This document shows, in pieces, positions 9,032-17,490 of a DNA stretch of 37,411 bases. The position numbers and the translations under genes are program-made. The notes below the pieces were generated by a model. The model saw nothing but the letters and a program-made list of their open reading frames with translations. It had not been told where the DNA came from and ran no database searches. Each line of letters starts with the position of its first letter. Position 1 is the stretch's first letter. The DNA lies in the NCBI GenBank assembly GCA_002440665.1, contig DJUX01000016.1:33736-71146 (forward strand), in the 5' to 3' direction. This DNA comes from Dechloromonas sp. UBA6271. GTDB taxonomy: Bacteria > Pseudomonadota > Gammaproteobacteria > Burkholderiales > Rhodocyclaceae.

Positions 9032-10231
9032 ATGAGCGAAACGCAAAAACCGCTGGCCGGGTTGAAGGTCGTCGAACTCGGCACGCTGATCGCCGGGCCG
9101 TTCTGCACCCGCATCATGGCCGAGTTCGGCGCCGAGGTGATCAAGGTCGAAGCGCCCGACGGCGGTGACCCGCTGCGCAAGTGGCGCAAACTGTATGAAG
9201 GCACATCGCTGTGGTGGTACGTGCAGGCGCGCAACAAGAAATCGGTGACAGCCAATTTGAAGCATCCCGAGGGGCGCGAGTTCGTCCGCAAGCTGATTGC
9301 CGAAGCCGACATCCTGGTCGAGAATTTCCGGCCTGGCGTGCTGGAGAAACTGGGGCTCGGCTGGGAGCAGCTCAAGGCCGACAATCCCGGCCTGGTCATG
9401 GTGCGTTTGTCCGGTTTTGGCCAGAGTGGGCCGTACAAGGATCAGCCGGGCTTTGGCGCGGTTGGCGAATCGATGGGCGGGTTGCGCTATATCACCGGCT
9501 TTCCCGACCGGCCGCCAGTGCGTACCGGTATTTCCATCGGTGATTCGATTGCCGCGCTGTGGGGGGCGATTGGCGCGCTGATGGCGCTGCGCCACAAGGA
9601 AGTGAATGGTGGCGCCGGGCAGGTGGTCGATGTCGCGCTCTACGAAGCGGTGTTCGCGATGATGGAATCGCTGGTGCCGGAATTCGACGTCTTCGGCTTT
9701 GTCCGCGAGCGTACCGGCAACATCATGCCCGGCATCACGCCGTCCAACACGCACACGACGAAGGATGGCAAGCACGTCACGATCGGTGCCAACGGCGATG
9801 CCATCTTCAAGCGCTTCATGCTGGCCATCGGCCGTCCCGACCTGGGCGACGATCCGGGGCTGGCCGACAATACCGGCCGCGATGCGCGGCGCGAAGAAGT
9901 CTACGCATTGATCGATGGCTGGTGCGCCGAGCGCGACGAGGCCGAGGTACTGGCGACGCTGGAGGCCGCCCAGGTGCCGTCGTCGCGCGTCTATGCTGCG
10001 GTCGACATGTTTTCCGACCCGCAATTCATCGCCAGGCAAATGTTCGAGTCGGCAAGGTTGCCGGACGGCAAGGAATTCCGCATGCCCGGCATCGTGCCCA
10101 AGCTGTCGGAGACGCCGGGCGGTACCGAATGGGTCGGGCCGGCACTCGGCGCGCACACCGACGAAGTCCTCGGCGCCCTGGGCTATGACGCGGCAACCAT
10201 CGCGCGGCTGCGGGCGGCTGGCGCCGTCTGA
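9032..10231 (+). CDS. Class III CoA-transferase (CaiB/BaiF family)
   Basis: A 399-residue member of the family III acyl-CoA transferases (formyl-CoA:oxalate transferase/CaiB fold). These move CoA between carboxylic acids through an aspartyl-CoA intermediate. The N-terminal GLKVVELGTLIAGPFC, FGAEVIKVE and VENFRPGVLEKLGLG blocks are typical. The catalytic aspartate is most likely Asp171 in SIGDSIAALWG. The acyl substrate cannot be read from sequence; a dicarboxylic or citramalate-type acid is possible by family breadth only. It begins 2 bases after the murI stop. Confidence 0.88.
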   Translation: MSETQKPLAGLKVVELGTLIAGPFCTRIMAEFGAEVIKVEAPDGGDPLRKWRKLYEGTSLWWYVQARNKKSVTANLKHPEGREFVRKLIAEADILVENFRPGVLEKLGLGWEQLKADNPGLVMVRLSGFGQSGPYKDQPGFGAVGESMGGLRYITGFPDRPPVRTGISIGDSIAALWGAIGALMALRHKEVNGGAGQVVDVALYEAVFAMMESLVPEFDVFGFVRERTGNIMPGITPSNTHTTKDGKHVTIGANGDAIFKRFMLAIGRPDLGDDPGLADNTGRDARREEVYALIDGWCAERDEAEVLATLEAAQVPSSRVYAAVDMFSDPQFIARQMFESARLPDGKEFRMPGIVPKLSETPGGTEWVGPALGAHTDEVLGALGYDAATIARLRAAGAV

Positions 10232-10234
10232 ACC

Positions 10235-10795
10235 TCAGCGCAGGCGGAAGCGGACCGGCAGCAGCGCCTCGCGCGGGGCGTCGGTCGGCAACGAACGCAG
10301 CGAGCGCACAGCGTGCAGTGCGGCATCGTCGAGGATGCGGTGGCCGCTGCCTTGTTCGACGCGGGCGGCGGTGACGCGGCCGGTCTCGTCGATGATGATG
10401 AGCACCAGTACCTCACCTTCGAGGCCGCGGGCAATGGCTTCCGGCGGGTAGAACTGGCCGGCGTCGTTCAGTTTCTTCAGGTGCTGGCTGACCGCCTGCG
10501 TCCAGGTTTTGGCGGCGTCAGTCGGCTTTTCCAGGAGCTTGCGTTTTTCGGGCGGGGGTTTTGCCGGGGGCGTCGCGGGCTTCGGCTGTTCGGGCAAGGT
10601 CAGCGGCGGAGGGGCGGGGAGCGGCGCGACCGGAGGCGGGCGCAGGCTGGCCATGATCGGTGCGGGCGGCGGCGGAGGGGCGGGAGAGGGAATCAGCCCG
10701 GGAACGAAGGGCAGGATGTGCAACAGCAATGAAGCAGCCAGCGCCAGGAATAGCCGATGTTCGTTCCGGGTCGTGAGAAAATGCGGGCTGGCCAA
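10235..10795 (-). CDS. TonB-like energy-transducer protein
   Basis: About 186 residues with TonB architecture: a short cytoplasmic N-terminus, one hydrophobic segment (LFLALAASLLLHILPF), a Pro-rich periplasmic linker with PAPPPPPAP and Lys-Pro runs, and a C-terminal domain. In that domain YPPEAIARGLEGEVLVLIIID and the final LLPVRFRLR fit the TonB C-terminal fold. Such proteins carry proton-motive-force energy from an ExbBD complex to outer-membrane receptors. No exbB, exbD or receptor gene is adjacent. The start is uncertain: no ATG precedes the membrane segment, and TTG 10795 or TTG 10846 are candidates. It converges tail to tail with the CoA-transferase (4-base gap). Confidence 0.75.
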   Translation of the reverse strand: MASPHFLTTRNEHRLFLALAASLLLHILPFVPGLIPSPAPPPPPAPIMASLRPPPVAPLPAPPPLTLPEQPKPATPPAKPPPEKRKLLEKPTDAAKTWTQAVSQHLKKLNDAGQFYPPEAIARGLEGEVLVLIIIDETGRVTAARVEQGSGHRILDDAALHAVRSLRSLPTDAPREALLPVRFRLR

Positions 10796-10812
10796 TGGAG
10801 ATGTGTGCGCTG

Positions 10813-11835
10813 ATGAAACCGGGTCGAGGAAAACTGCTGGTCGCAATGATAATCGGGATGGGACTGGTGTTGCCGGTTTACGCCCAGTTTTGGTCGCGCG
10901 ATCCGGCCGCCCTGCCGACCCCGACAGCCTTCGTGACCAATCTCGAACTGGGCGATCTTGCTCAGGCGCAAGCCTGGCTCGACGCCGGCCTGGCGCCGGA
11001 TTTCATGGGCAGTCGCATCGGCTCCGGGCTGATGATCGGCGCCTGGGAGGGCAACATCGACATGATGCGCCTGTTCATTTCGCGCGGCGCCGACATCAAC
11101 CGGATGAATGGCAATGGCGAAACGGCCATCATCCTGGCCGCCTGGCGCGGGCATCTGGAGGCGGTCAAGTGGCTGGTCGAGCGCGGGGCGCGGATCAATG
11201 CGTCGCCCCGCCAATGGACGCCGCTGCATTACGCGGTGTTTGCCGGACATCGCCAGGTGGCCGATTACCTGATGGAGCAGGGTGCCGACATCAACGCCCT
11301 GAGCACCAACGGTTCCAGCGTGCTGATGATGGCCATCTACGAGGGGCGTGAAGACATGGCGCGCCTGCTGATCGAGAAAGGCGCCGAGCGCAGTTTCCGC
11401 AACGACTGGGGCGACGGCGCGCTGGAATGGGCGATGCGCTACAACCAGTTGAGCATTGCGCGGATGATCACCAACCCGGAAGAATTCAATCTGGCCGTCA
11501 GCCAGCCCAAGGAAACCTGGGGCGAACCGACCCGTTCGCTGCGCATGTCGAAGGAACTCGAGGAATTGATGGAAATGCGCGAGAAGCTGGTCGCACGTGG
11601 CGAGCCGACCGAAGCTCTCGACAAGCGGATCGCCATCGAGCGCGTGCGCGTCATGCGCAGCGAAATCGATCAGGCGAAGGCGCCGCAACGGGCAGCGACC
11701 ATGGAAATCACCGCCAGCCGCAAAGCGCCCAAGGATCAGTCGGCAAAGATCATCTACGACAACAAGGGCAAGCCCGGCGAAGCGAAGCCTGCGCCCAAGA
11801 CGGCGCTGCCCAAGGACAGCGCTAAAAAGAACTAG
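10813..11835 (+). CDS. Secreted ankyrin-repeat protein
   Basis: About 340 residues. From ATG 10813 the N-terminus (MKPGRGKLLVAMIIGMGLVLPVYA-Q) is a classic Sec signal peptide cleaved after YA, so the protein should be periplasmic. At least four ankyrin-type repeats follow, e.g. NGNGETAIILAAWRGHLEAVKWLVERGARIN and RQWTPLHYAVFAGHRQVADYLMEQGADIN. The C-terminal 100 residues are charged and Lys-rich, probably coiled or disordered. An upstream ATG at 10795 exists but would spoil the signal peptide. The 5' end lies against that of the divergent tonB-like gene. The binding partner is unknown. Confidence 0.85.
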   Translation: MKPGRGKLLVAMIIGMGLVLPVYAQFWSRDPAALPTPTAFVTNLELGDLAQAQAWLDAGLAPDFMGSRIGSGLMIGAWEGNIDMMRLFISRGADINRMNGNGETAIILAAWRGHLEAVKWLVERGARINASPRQWTPLHYAVFAGHRQVADYLMEQGADINALSTNGSSVLMMAIYEGREDMARLLIEKGAERSFRNDWGDGALEWAMRYNQLSIARMITNPEEFNLAVSQPKETWGEPTRSLRMSKELEELMEMREKLVARGEPTEALDKRIAIERVRVMRSEIDQAKAPQRAATMEITASRKAPKDQSAKIIYDNKGKPGEAKPAPKTALPKDSAKKN

Positions 11836-13148
11836 TCTTCCAGCGGCCGGTTGCGGACTTCGGGCAGGAACAGCAGCCCGGTGATCGCCGCCAGGATCAG
11901 CAGGCCGGTCGGATACCAGAGGCCGGCCAGCGGGTCGCCGAAGCGCACGCCCAGCCAGGTGACCATGAAGGGCGACATGCCGCCGATCCAGCCGGCGGCC
12001 AGGTTGTGCGGCAGGGCGACCGCCGTGTAGCGGGTGCGCGCCGGAAAGAGTTCGGGCAGGGTGGCCGTCTGCGGCCCAGTGATGCAGGCCAGCGGCACGA
12101 CGAGGACGAGGAGCAGGGCGACGATCATCGTCGTGTCCGGTTCGGGCAGCGAACCGTAGTAAGCCAACCCCTGAAAGACCGGCAGAATTGCCAGCGCCCC
12201 GCTGATCAGGCCGGCCAGCAGCACCGGCCGCCGGCCGATGCGGTCGGACAGCCAGCCGCAGAACAGCGTGGCGGGAAACAGGGCGAGCGTCGAGATCGTC
12301 ACCAGCCAGCCTGCTGCGGTCGACGGCAAATTGACCACGGTTTTCAAAAAGACGCCGGTATAGACCTGGGCGGAAAAAAACAGCAGCGAGCCGCCGGCCG
12401 AGACGCAGAAAAACAGTAGCGCCATGCGCCCCAACGTGTGGCGGTCGCGGAAGCATTCGCGCAAGGGCGTCTTCGATAGCGCATTCTTTTCGCGCAACTG
12501 GCGGAAGACCGGCGATTCGTGCAGGTTCATCCGGCTGCGGATCGAGATGGCGAGCAGCACGGCCGATAGCAGGAAGGGAATCCGCCAGCCCCAGGCCTTG
12601 AAGTCGGCATCGCTCAGCCATTGTTGCAGCACGATGATCTGCAGCGTCGAGGCCATCATGCCGAGCGGCCCCATCAGCTGCAGAACGCTGGTGTACAGGC
12701 CACGCCGGCCTTCTGGCGCATGTTCGGTGAGATAGACCGCGGCGCCGCCGATCTCGCCGCCGACCGACAGCCCCTGCAGCATGCGCAGCACCAGCAGCAG
12801 GGCCGGGGCGAGCAGGCCGACCTGCTCGTAGGTCGGCAGCAGGCCGACCAGCACGGTCGACACGCCCATCAGGACGATGGTGACGAGGAAGATGGTACGC
12901 CGCCCGTGGCGGTCGCCGAGCGAGCCGAAAAGGGCGGCGCCGAGCGGGCGGACGATCATGCCGACGCCGAAGGTGCCGAGGCTGGCGAGCAGCGCGGCGA
13001 CCGGGTCGTCGGCGGGGAAGAAGAGGACGCTGAAATAGACCGCCAGCGAGGCGAAGGTCAGGAAGTCGTACCACTCCAGAAAGGTGCCGAAACAGGCGGC
13101 GACCACGACCTTCTTCTGGATTTTCTTCTGGTGGTCGGGCGAGGTCAT
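11832..13148 (-). CDS. MFS transporter, metabolite:H+ symporter (MHS) type
   Basis: About 438 residues with twelve predicted hydrophobic segments. Hallmarks of the MHS branch (KgtP, ProP, ShiA) are GTFLEWYDFLTFAS at the first helix, PLGAALFGSLGDRHGRR between helices 2 and 3, and LRMLQGLSVGGEIGGA near helix 4. It should import a small metabolite such as an organic acid with protons across the inner membrane; the substrate is not readable. ATG 13148 (MTSPDHQKK) is chosen over an upstream TTG. It begins 46 bases after the response-regulator stop on the same strand and is probably the last gene of the lrgAB-kinase-regulator cluster. Its stop codon overlaps that of the ankyrin gene. Confidence 0.88.
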   Translation of the reverse strand: MTSPDHQKKIQKKVVVAACFGTFLEWYDFLTFASLAVYFSVLFFPADDPVAALLASLGTFGVGMIVRPLGAALFGSLGDRHGRRTIFLVTIVLMGVSTVLVGLLPTYEQVGLLAPALLLVLRMLQGLSVGGEIGGAAVYLTEHAPEGRRGLYTSVLQLMGPLGMMASTLQIIVLQQWLSDADFKAWGWRIPFLLSAVLLAISIRSRMNLHESPVFRQLREKNALSKTPLRECFRDRHTLGRMALLFFCVSAGGSLLFFSAQVYTGVFLKTVVNLPSTAAGWLVTISTLALFPATLFCGWLSDRIGRRPVLLAGLISGALAILPVFQGLAYYGSLPEPDTTMIVALLLVLVVPLACITGPQTATLPELFPARTRYTAVALPHNLAAGWIGGMSPFMVTWLGVRFGDPLAGLWYPTGLLILAAITGLLFLPEVRNRPLED

Positions 13149-13194
13149 GGTGGCAAGGGCGGACGAAAGGCCGCCATTATCGCGCAACCGGATG

Positions 13195-13806
13195 CTAATT
13201 GACGGTCATCACCGCCTTGACCAGTTCGGCCAGGGTGCGCACGCCCATTTTTTCCATGACCCGGGCGCGGTGCGCTTCGACGGTCTTCATGCTGATGTCG
13301 AGTTCATTGGCAACCTGCTTGTTGAGCTTGCCGGCGACGACCAGTTGCATGACTTCGCGCTCGCGCTGGGTCAGTTGTTCGAGGCGATGGGCGATGGCGC
13401 TGTTGCGCTGCTGTCGGGCCGAGAGTTGGTCGTCCAGTTCAAGGGCGCGCCGGATGCGCGACAGCAGATCCTCATTGTTGAAGGGCTTCTCGATGAAGTC
13501 GCAGGCGCCGCGCTGCAGCGCCGATACCGCCATCGGTACGTCGCCGTGGCCGGTGACGAAGATGATCGGCAACCGTGAGCCGAGCGCCTCCAGCTTTTCG
13601 TGCAGTTCGAGGCCGCTCATCTCCGGCATGCGCACGTCGAGGACGATGCAGCCGCGCATGCGGTTGTTGCGGACGGCGAGAAAACGGGCAGCCGAGTCGT
13701 AGCAGGCCACCGTGTAACCCTCGCCTTCGAGCAGCCAGGTCATCGAGTCGCGCATTGCCTGGTCATCGTCGACGACGTGGATGGTTTGTTTTTGTTCACT
13801 CATCAT
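13195..13806 (-). CDS. FixJ/NarL-type response regulator
   Basis: A 203-residue two-component regulator. The receiver domain (about 8-120) has the acidic pair VVDDDQ, phospho-acceptor Asp57 in VLDVRMPEMSG, Thr85 in FVTGHGD and Lys107 in IEKPF. The C-terminal LuxR/FixJ helix-turn-helix contains LTQREREVMQLVVAGKLNKQVA and STKTVE-like MKTVEAHRARVMEKM. FixJ-family regulators activate transcription when phosphorylated. AGAGGA lies 4-8 bases before two adjacent ATG codons (13806, 13803). The gene overlaps the end of the histidine kinase gene by 11 bases, so the two are translated together as a cognate pair. Confidence 0.93.
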   Translation of the reverse strand: MMSEQKQTIHVVDDDQAMRDSMTWLLEGEGYTVACYDSAARFLAVRNNRMRGCIVLDVRMPEMSGLELHEKLEALGSRLPIIFVTGHGDVPMAVSALQRGACDFIEKPFNNEDLLSRIRRALELDDQLSARQQRNSAIAHRLEQLTQREREVMQLVVAGKLNKQVANELDISMKTVEAHRARVMEKMGVRTLAELVKAVMTVN

Positions 13807-16186
13807 CGATTTCCTCTATCGGTACGGTGAAACGAAATACGGTGCCGCCCTCGTGCCGCGCTTCGACCCACAGGTGGCCCTGATGAAACTCGATGATCGA
13901 GCGGCAGATCGCCAGGCCGATGCCCATGCCTTCCTGCTTCGTCGTGTAGAACGGCGCGAATATCTTCTCCACGTCTTCTTCCGGCAGCCCGTGCCCGTTG
14001 TCGGCAACCTCGACCTGCAACAGCCGCTCGTCGATCTGGTGCGCGCTGATGTTCAGGCGGCGACGTTTGATCGGCGTGTCGTGCATGGACTCGATGCCGT
14101 TTTTAATGAGATTGAGCAGCACCTGCTCGATCATGATGCGGTCGACGACGATTTTGGGCAAATTTCCCGGCAGGTCGACGACGATCTGCGTGCTCGTGCG
14201 CTGCGCCTCGAGGTCGGCGAAGGCGCGCGCCTCGTCAAGCAGTTCGGCGAGGGAGATCGGCTGCCGGTTGGGGTCGCTCTTCTTTACCATGTCGCGCATG
14301 CGGCGGATGATCTTGCCGGCCCGCTCGGCCTGGTCGCTGGCTTTCTGCATGGCCGACAGCAGGTCTTCGAATTTGTAGTTGCCGGCCTGCATGCGCTTGA
14401 TGCAGCCGGCGCAGTAGTTGGCGATGGCCGATAGCGGCTGGTTGAGCTCGTGCGCCAGCGATGAGGCCATCTCGCCCATGGTGATGAGGCGCGAGGTCTG
14501 TTCGAGGCGCTTCTGCTGCTGCAGATTGACTTCATTGATGTGCTTCTTGTCGGTAATGTCGGCGGCGACCTGGACGCACACGGTGCGCCCGTCGACCCAG
14601 CGGATGGCGCGCTCGTGCAGGTGATACCAGTGGCCGGATAGGGCGTGCTGGATCTCGCCGTCGAACAGTTCGCAGGGCAGCTCGGCCGGATCGATGTCGG
14701 CCGGGTCGCGAATCAGGGCTTCCGGCGACGGGCGGCAGGCGGCGGTGACCATGGCCGAATCGCGGCCGACGGTGTCGAAGCCGAAGATGTGCTGGAAGGC
14801 GCGGTTGGCGAAGAGGATTTCGCTGGTTCGCGCATCGGCGACGTGCACCGCCGTGTCGAGGCCGTCGATCACCGTGACGAAACGTTCGTGCGCGCGTTGG
14901 AGTTCGACGCGTACCCGCTTCGGCTCGGTGATGTCGTTCATCGACGCGATCCAGCCGATCTGCTTGCCTTCCGAATCGATCAGTGGCGAGAAATAGAGGC
15001 GGACGTCGAAACGTTCGCCGTTCTTGCGCATGATCCGCATCTCGAAGCCGCTGGCCGGGGCGCGGCCGGCCAGTGCGGTGTCAATAGTGCTCTGGAGCCT
15101 TTCGAATTCCTCCGGCGGCCAGTACGGGTAGGGCGGCGCGACACCGACCAGTTCGGATTCGTTGAATCCGGTCATCCGGCAGAAGGCGGCGTTGACGAAG
15201 GTAATGCGGCCTTTGAGGTCGATCGCCCGGAGGCCGGTGACCAGCGATTGTGACATTGCCTGGCGAAAGGCATAGGCGGCGCGCAGCTGCTCCTCGGCCT
15301 CGGCGCGGCGCTGGGCGTGGCGGCGTAGCTGGAACAGGGTGGCGCTGGCAATCAGGGTCAGAAAGACGATCAGCACCGCCGGCAGATAGGGGAGCCAGGC
15401 GCCACCGCCGCGGTAGGCGACGATGTTGAGCCCCAGTCGGTTTGCCGGCAGTTCGAGGCTGATGGCGCCGGAGATGCGGCGGTCGGTCGGCTTGATCGAA
15501 GAATTGCTCAATACTTCCCGGTTATCCGCATCGACGACCGTCAGGCTGTAACGCGCCGTGAAGCTGGCGGGCAGCGTCTGGCGCAACAGGGTTTCCAGCG
15601 ACTGCATGGCGATGAAGGCGCCGATGTCGCTGCTGCCACGCTGTACGGGCAGGATCAGGTCGTGGGCGCGGCCCAGGTCGGCGCCCCGGTAGTCGGGCGA
15701 AAACACTGGACGGAGTGTGCGCAGGGCTTCCTGCAGGGCGGTCAGGCGGATGCCGGTCAATTGTTCGCCGACGAAGACGGTGATCGCTTCGTTCGGCGCA
15801 ACCCATTCCACCTTGCCCTCGGTGTCGACCCAGATGATGGCGCCGATTTCGGGGTTGTCGCGCACATAGCGGCTGGCGCGCACCTGAAAGGCTTCGTAGG
15901 TGAGCTGGCGGAACTCCTGTTCGCGCCCGAGTTCGGTCAGGAAATCCTGATGCCCGCGCAGTCGGGTCTCGATGGTGCGCTCGGCCCAGTGCATGTCGCC
16001 TTCGAGTGCCGACAGCGCCGTATCCTGCTCGCGCCACTGCAGCAAGGCGGTGACGAACAACATGGCCACCGCAAAGCTGCCGATGGCCAAGTAGGGCGCC
16101 AGCCATAGCCAGGTTTGCTTGGACTGACGGGGCGGAGGAAGAGTCAACATGAACCGATTCTTCGCCTGCCCGCGTGTCATTGCCAT
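13796..16186 (-). CDS. Membrane PAS-domain sensor histidine kinase
   Basis: A 796-residue sensor kinase. A first membrane segment (about 28-50) and a second (about 265-285) enclose a roughly 215-residue periplasmic domain of the double-PAS/DctB-like type. Two cytoplasmic PAS domains follow (about 305-425 and 432-550). The phospho-accepting His579 lies in SLAHELNQPLSAIANY, typical of FixL/DctB-like kinases. The ATPase domain has the N box NLIKNGIESM, G1 DNGHGLPEED, and G2 GMGIGLAICRSI. The periplasmic domain suggests sensing of an external small molecule. Start: ATG 16186, or ATG 16150 twelve residues later; neither has a clear ribosome site. A 10-bp palindrome GGTATATACC sits directly upstream (16188-16197). 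The gap to lrgB is 33 bases. Confidence 0.93.
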   Translation of the reverse strand: MAMTRGQAKNRFMLTLPPPRQSKQTWLWLAPYLAIGSFAVAMLFVTALLQWREQDTALSALEGDMHWAERTIETRLRGHQDFLTELGREQEFRQLTYEAFQVRASRYVRDNPEIGAIIWVDTEGKVEWVAPNEAITVFVGEQLTGIRLTALQEALRTLRPVFSPDYRGADLGRAHDLILPVQRGSSDIGAFIAMQSLETLLRQTLPASFTARYSLTVVDADNREVLSNSSIKPTDRRISGAISLELPANRLGLNIVAYRGGGAWLPYLPAVLIVFLTLIASATLFQLRRHAQRRAEAEEQLRAAYAFRQAMSQSLVTGLRAIDLKGRITFVNAAFCRMTGFNESELVGVAPPYPYWPPEEFERLQSTIDTALAGRAPASGFEMRIMRKNGERFDVRLYFSPLIDSEGKQIGWIASMNDITEPKRVRVELQRAHERFVTVIDGLDTAVHVADARTSEILFANRAFQHIFGFDTVGRDSAMVTAACRPSPEALIRDPADIDPAELPCELFDGEIQHALSGHWYHLHERAIRWVDGRTVCVQVAADITDKKHINEVNLQQQKRLEQTSRLITMGEMASSLAHELNQPLSAIANYCAGCIKRMQAGNYKFEDLLSAMQKASDQAERAGKIIRRMRDMVKKSDPNRQPISLAELLDEARAFADLEAQRTSTQIVVDLPGNLPKIVVDRIMIEQVLLNLIKNGIESMHDTPIKRRRLNISAHQIDERLLQVEVADNGHGLPEEDVEKIFAPFYTTKQEGMGIGLAICRSIIEFHQGHLWVEARHEGGTVFRFTVPIEEIDDE

Positions 16187-16219
16187 TGGTATATACCCTA
16201 TAACCGGCTGACCCGGCGT

Positions 16220-16939
16220 TCAGCGCATCCAGCCCAGCACCAGCGGCAGCAGCAGCGCGGTCAGCGCGCCGTTGAGGCCCATCGCCAGCGCCGCGAAGGC
16301 GCCCGCCTGTTCGCTGACCTGGAAGGCGCGGGCGGTGCCGATGCCGTGCGAGGCAACGCCGATCGCGAAGCCGCGGATCGCCGGATCGCGCAGCTTCATC
16401 GCGTCGAAGATGTAGCGTGCGCCGACGGCGCCGAGAATGCCGGTGACGATCACCAGCACGGCAGTCAGCGACGGAATGCCGCCGATGCGTTCGGCGATGC
16501 CCATGGCGATCGGCGTCGTCACCGACTTGGGGGCGAGCGACAACTGCGTCGGCAGGCTGGCGCCGAACAACCGGGCGATGGCGATGGCCGAGAGCGCGGC
16601 GGTCAGGCTGCCGGCGACCAGGCCAGCGAGCACCGGCAGGAGCATCGAGCGGACGCGGCGGAACTGCGTGTATAGCGGGATGGCCAGCGCCACGGTGGCC
16701 GGGCCGAGCAGGAAATGCACGAACTGTGCGCCGGCGAAGTAGGTTTCGTAGCTGGTTGCGGTCAACGTCAATAAAAGCACCAAAATGGTGACGGCAATCA
16801 GCACCGGGTTGGCCAGCGGGTTCATGCCCGAGCGCCGGTAGAGCCAGAACGCAGCCTGGTAGGCGAGCAGCGTCACGGTCAGCCCGAGCAGCGGCGAGGC
16901 CGAAAGATAGACCCAGATTTCATTGAGTTGCGGCGTCAT
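16220..16939 (-). CDS. lrgB: LrgB/CidB family membrane protein
   Basis: About 239 residues, highly hydrophobic. Family motifs are NPVLIAVTILVLLLT, FLLGPATVALAIPLY, SLAPKSVTTPIAMGIAERIGG and ASHGIGTARAFQ. LrgB works with LrgA; the pair has been described as a holin-like system and, in Bacillus and Streptococcus homologues, as a pyruvate transporter. The start (MTPQLNEIW, 16939) overlaps the lrgA stop as ATGA, so the two are coupled. A longer frame extends back through lrgA but its translation is a shadow. Confidence 0.92.
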   Translation of the reverse strand: MTPQLNEIWVYLSASPLLGLTVTLLAYQAAFWLYRRSGMNPLANPVLIAVTILVLLLTLTATSYETYFAGAQFVHFLLGPATVALAIPLYTQFRRVRSMLLPVLAGLVAGSLTAALSAIAIARLFGASLPTQLSLAPKSVTTPIAMGIAERIGGIPSLTAVLVIVTGILGAVGARYIFDAMKLRDPAIRGFAIGVASHGIGTARAFQVSEQAGAFAALAMGLNGALTALLLPLVLGWMR

Positions 16940-17295
16940 GGTGCATCTCCCTGCGCCGGCTGCCCACGCATGCACAGCTTCATGACCAGCGCCGTCACCA
17001 CCAGCGTCGCGACCGTGCTGATCAGCAGTGACAGCAGCAGCGGCAGCCATTCGTCGGCGACCCGATGGAGGTGGATCATGATCCCGGTGCCAGCCGGCAC
17101 GAAGAGCAGCGACAGGTGTTGCAGCAGATTCTGGCTGGTGGTCTGCAGTTCGTGCCCCGGCCCGCCGCGCAGGGCCAGTGCGAGGAACAGGAAGAGCATG
17201 CCGAGCACCGGGCCGGGCACTGGCAGACTCAGGCCGCGCGCGACGACTTCGCCGGCCAGCTGGAAAACGAGTAATTGGGTCAGGGCGGAGAGCAT
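16936..17295 (-). CDS. lrgA: LrgA/CidA family membrane protein
   Basis: A 119-residue protein with four hydrophobic segments. The signature LPVPGPVLGMLFLFLAL near residue 24 and LSLLFVPAGTGIMIH near residue 62 identify the LrgA/CidA (YohJ) family. It is the partner of LrgB in the inner membrane. GAGG lies 9 bases before the ATG. It heads a same-strand series lrgA-lrgB-kinase-regulator-MFS transporter. Its upstream region of about 150 bases holds a LysR-type dyad. Confidence 0.92.
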   Translation of the reverse strand: MLSALTQLLVFQLAGEVVARGLSLPVPGPVLGMLFLFLALALRGGPGHELQTTSQNLLQHLSLLFVPAGTGIMIHLHRVADEWLPLLLSLLISTVATLVVTALVMKLCMRGQPAQGDAP

Positions 17296-17375
17296 GATGC
17301 AAACCTCGAAATGCGGTATTCGCAGTTTATTGCTTATGGCACGTCATCAATACACCCGATATCGTCTATTGATTT

Positions 17376-17390
17376 ATTACTTTTGGTAAT
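17376..17390. promoter_or_regulatory. LysR-type dyad upstream of lrgA
   Basis: ATTAC-TTTTG-GTAAT is a perfect 5+5 dyad of the T-N11-A class used by LysR-type regulators, about 80 bases before the lrgA start. A second inverted pair, TCAATA/TATTGA, flanks the area at about 17347-17372. No regulator gene adjoins it; the co-encoded response regulator could also bind here. Confidence 0.3.
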
Positions 17391-17452
17391 GATTCTGATC
17401 GCTGCCCCGTCGCGCACCAAGTATTTCTTGTGCAAATAAGCCGGTGTTGGTT

Positions 17453-17487
17453 TTTGGCCTTTTCAGGTAGTCGACCGCAGCAATCGG
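17453..17487 (+). repeat. Island boundary repeat, copy A
   Basis: This is TTTGG, then 12 bases, then GTCGACCGCAGCAATCGG. It matches copies B (21585-21619) and C (23037-23071) with identical internal spacing and orientation, differing at four positions in the 18-base core from copy C. It lies directly after the rhuM stop codon (minus-strand sense), at the border between the accessory island and lrgAB. Confidence 0.75.
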
Positions 17488-17490
17488 CCT

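Noticed and set aside
10693..13074. A 793-codon minus-strand frame spanning the MFS and ankyrin genes
   Set aside because: It is Arg/Ala/Pro-rich antisense or off-frame translation covering two well-supported genes.
16940..17302. Upstream extension of the lrgB frame through lrgA
   Set aside because: The added residues are low-complexity and overlap the conserved LrgA protein; the ATGA-coupled start at 16939 gives the normal LrgB N-terminus.
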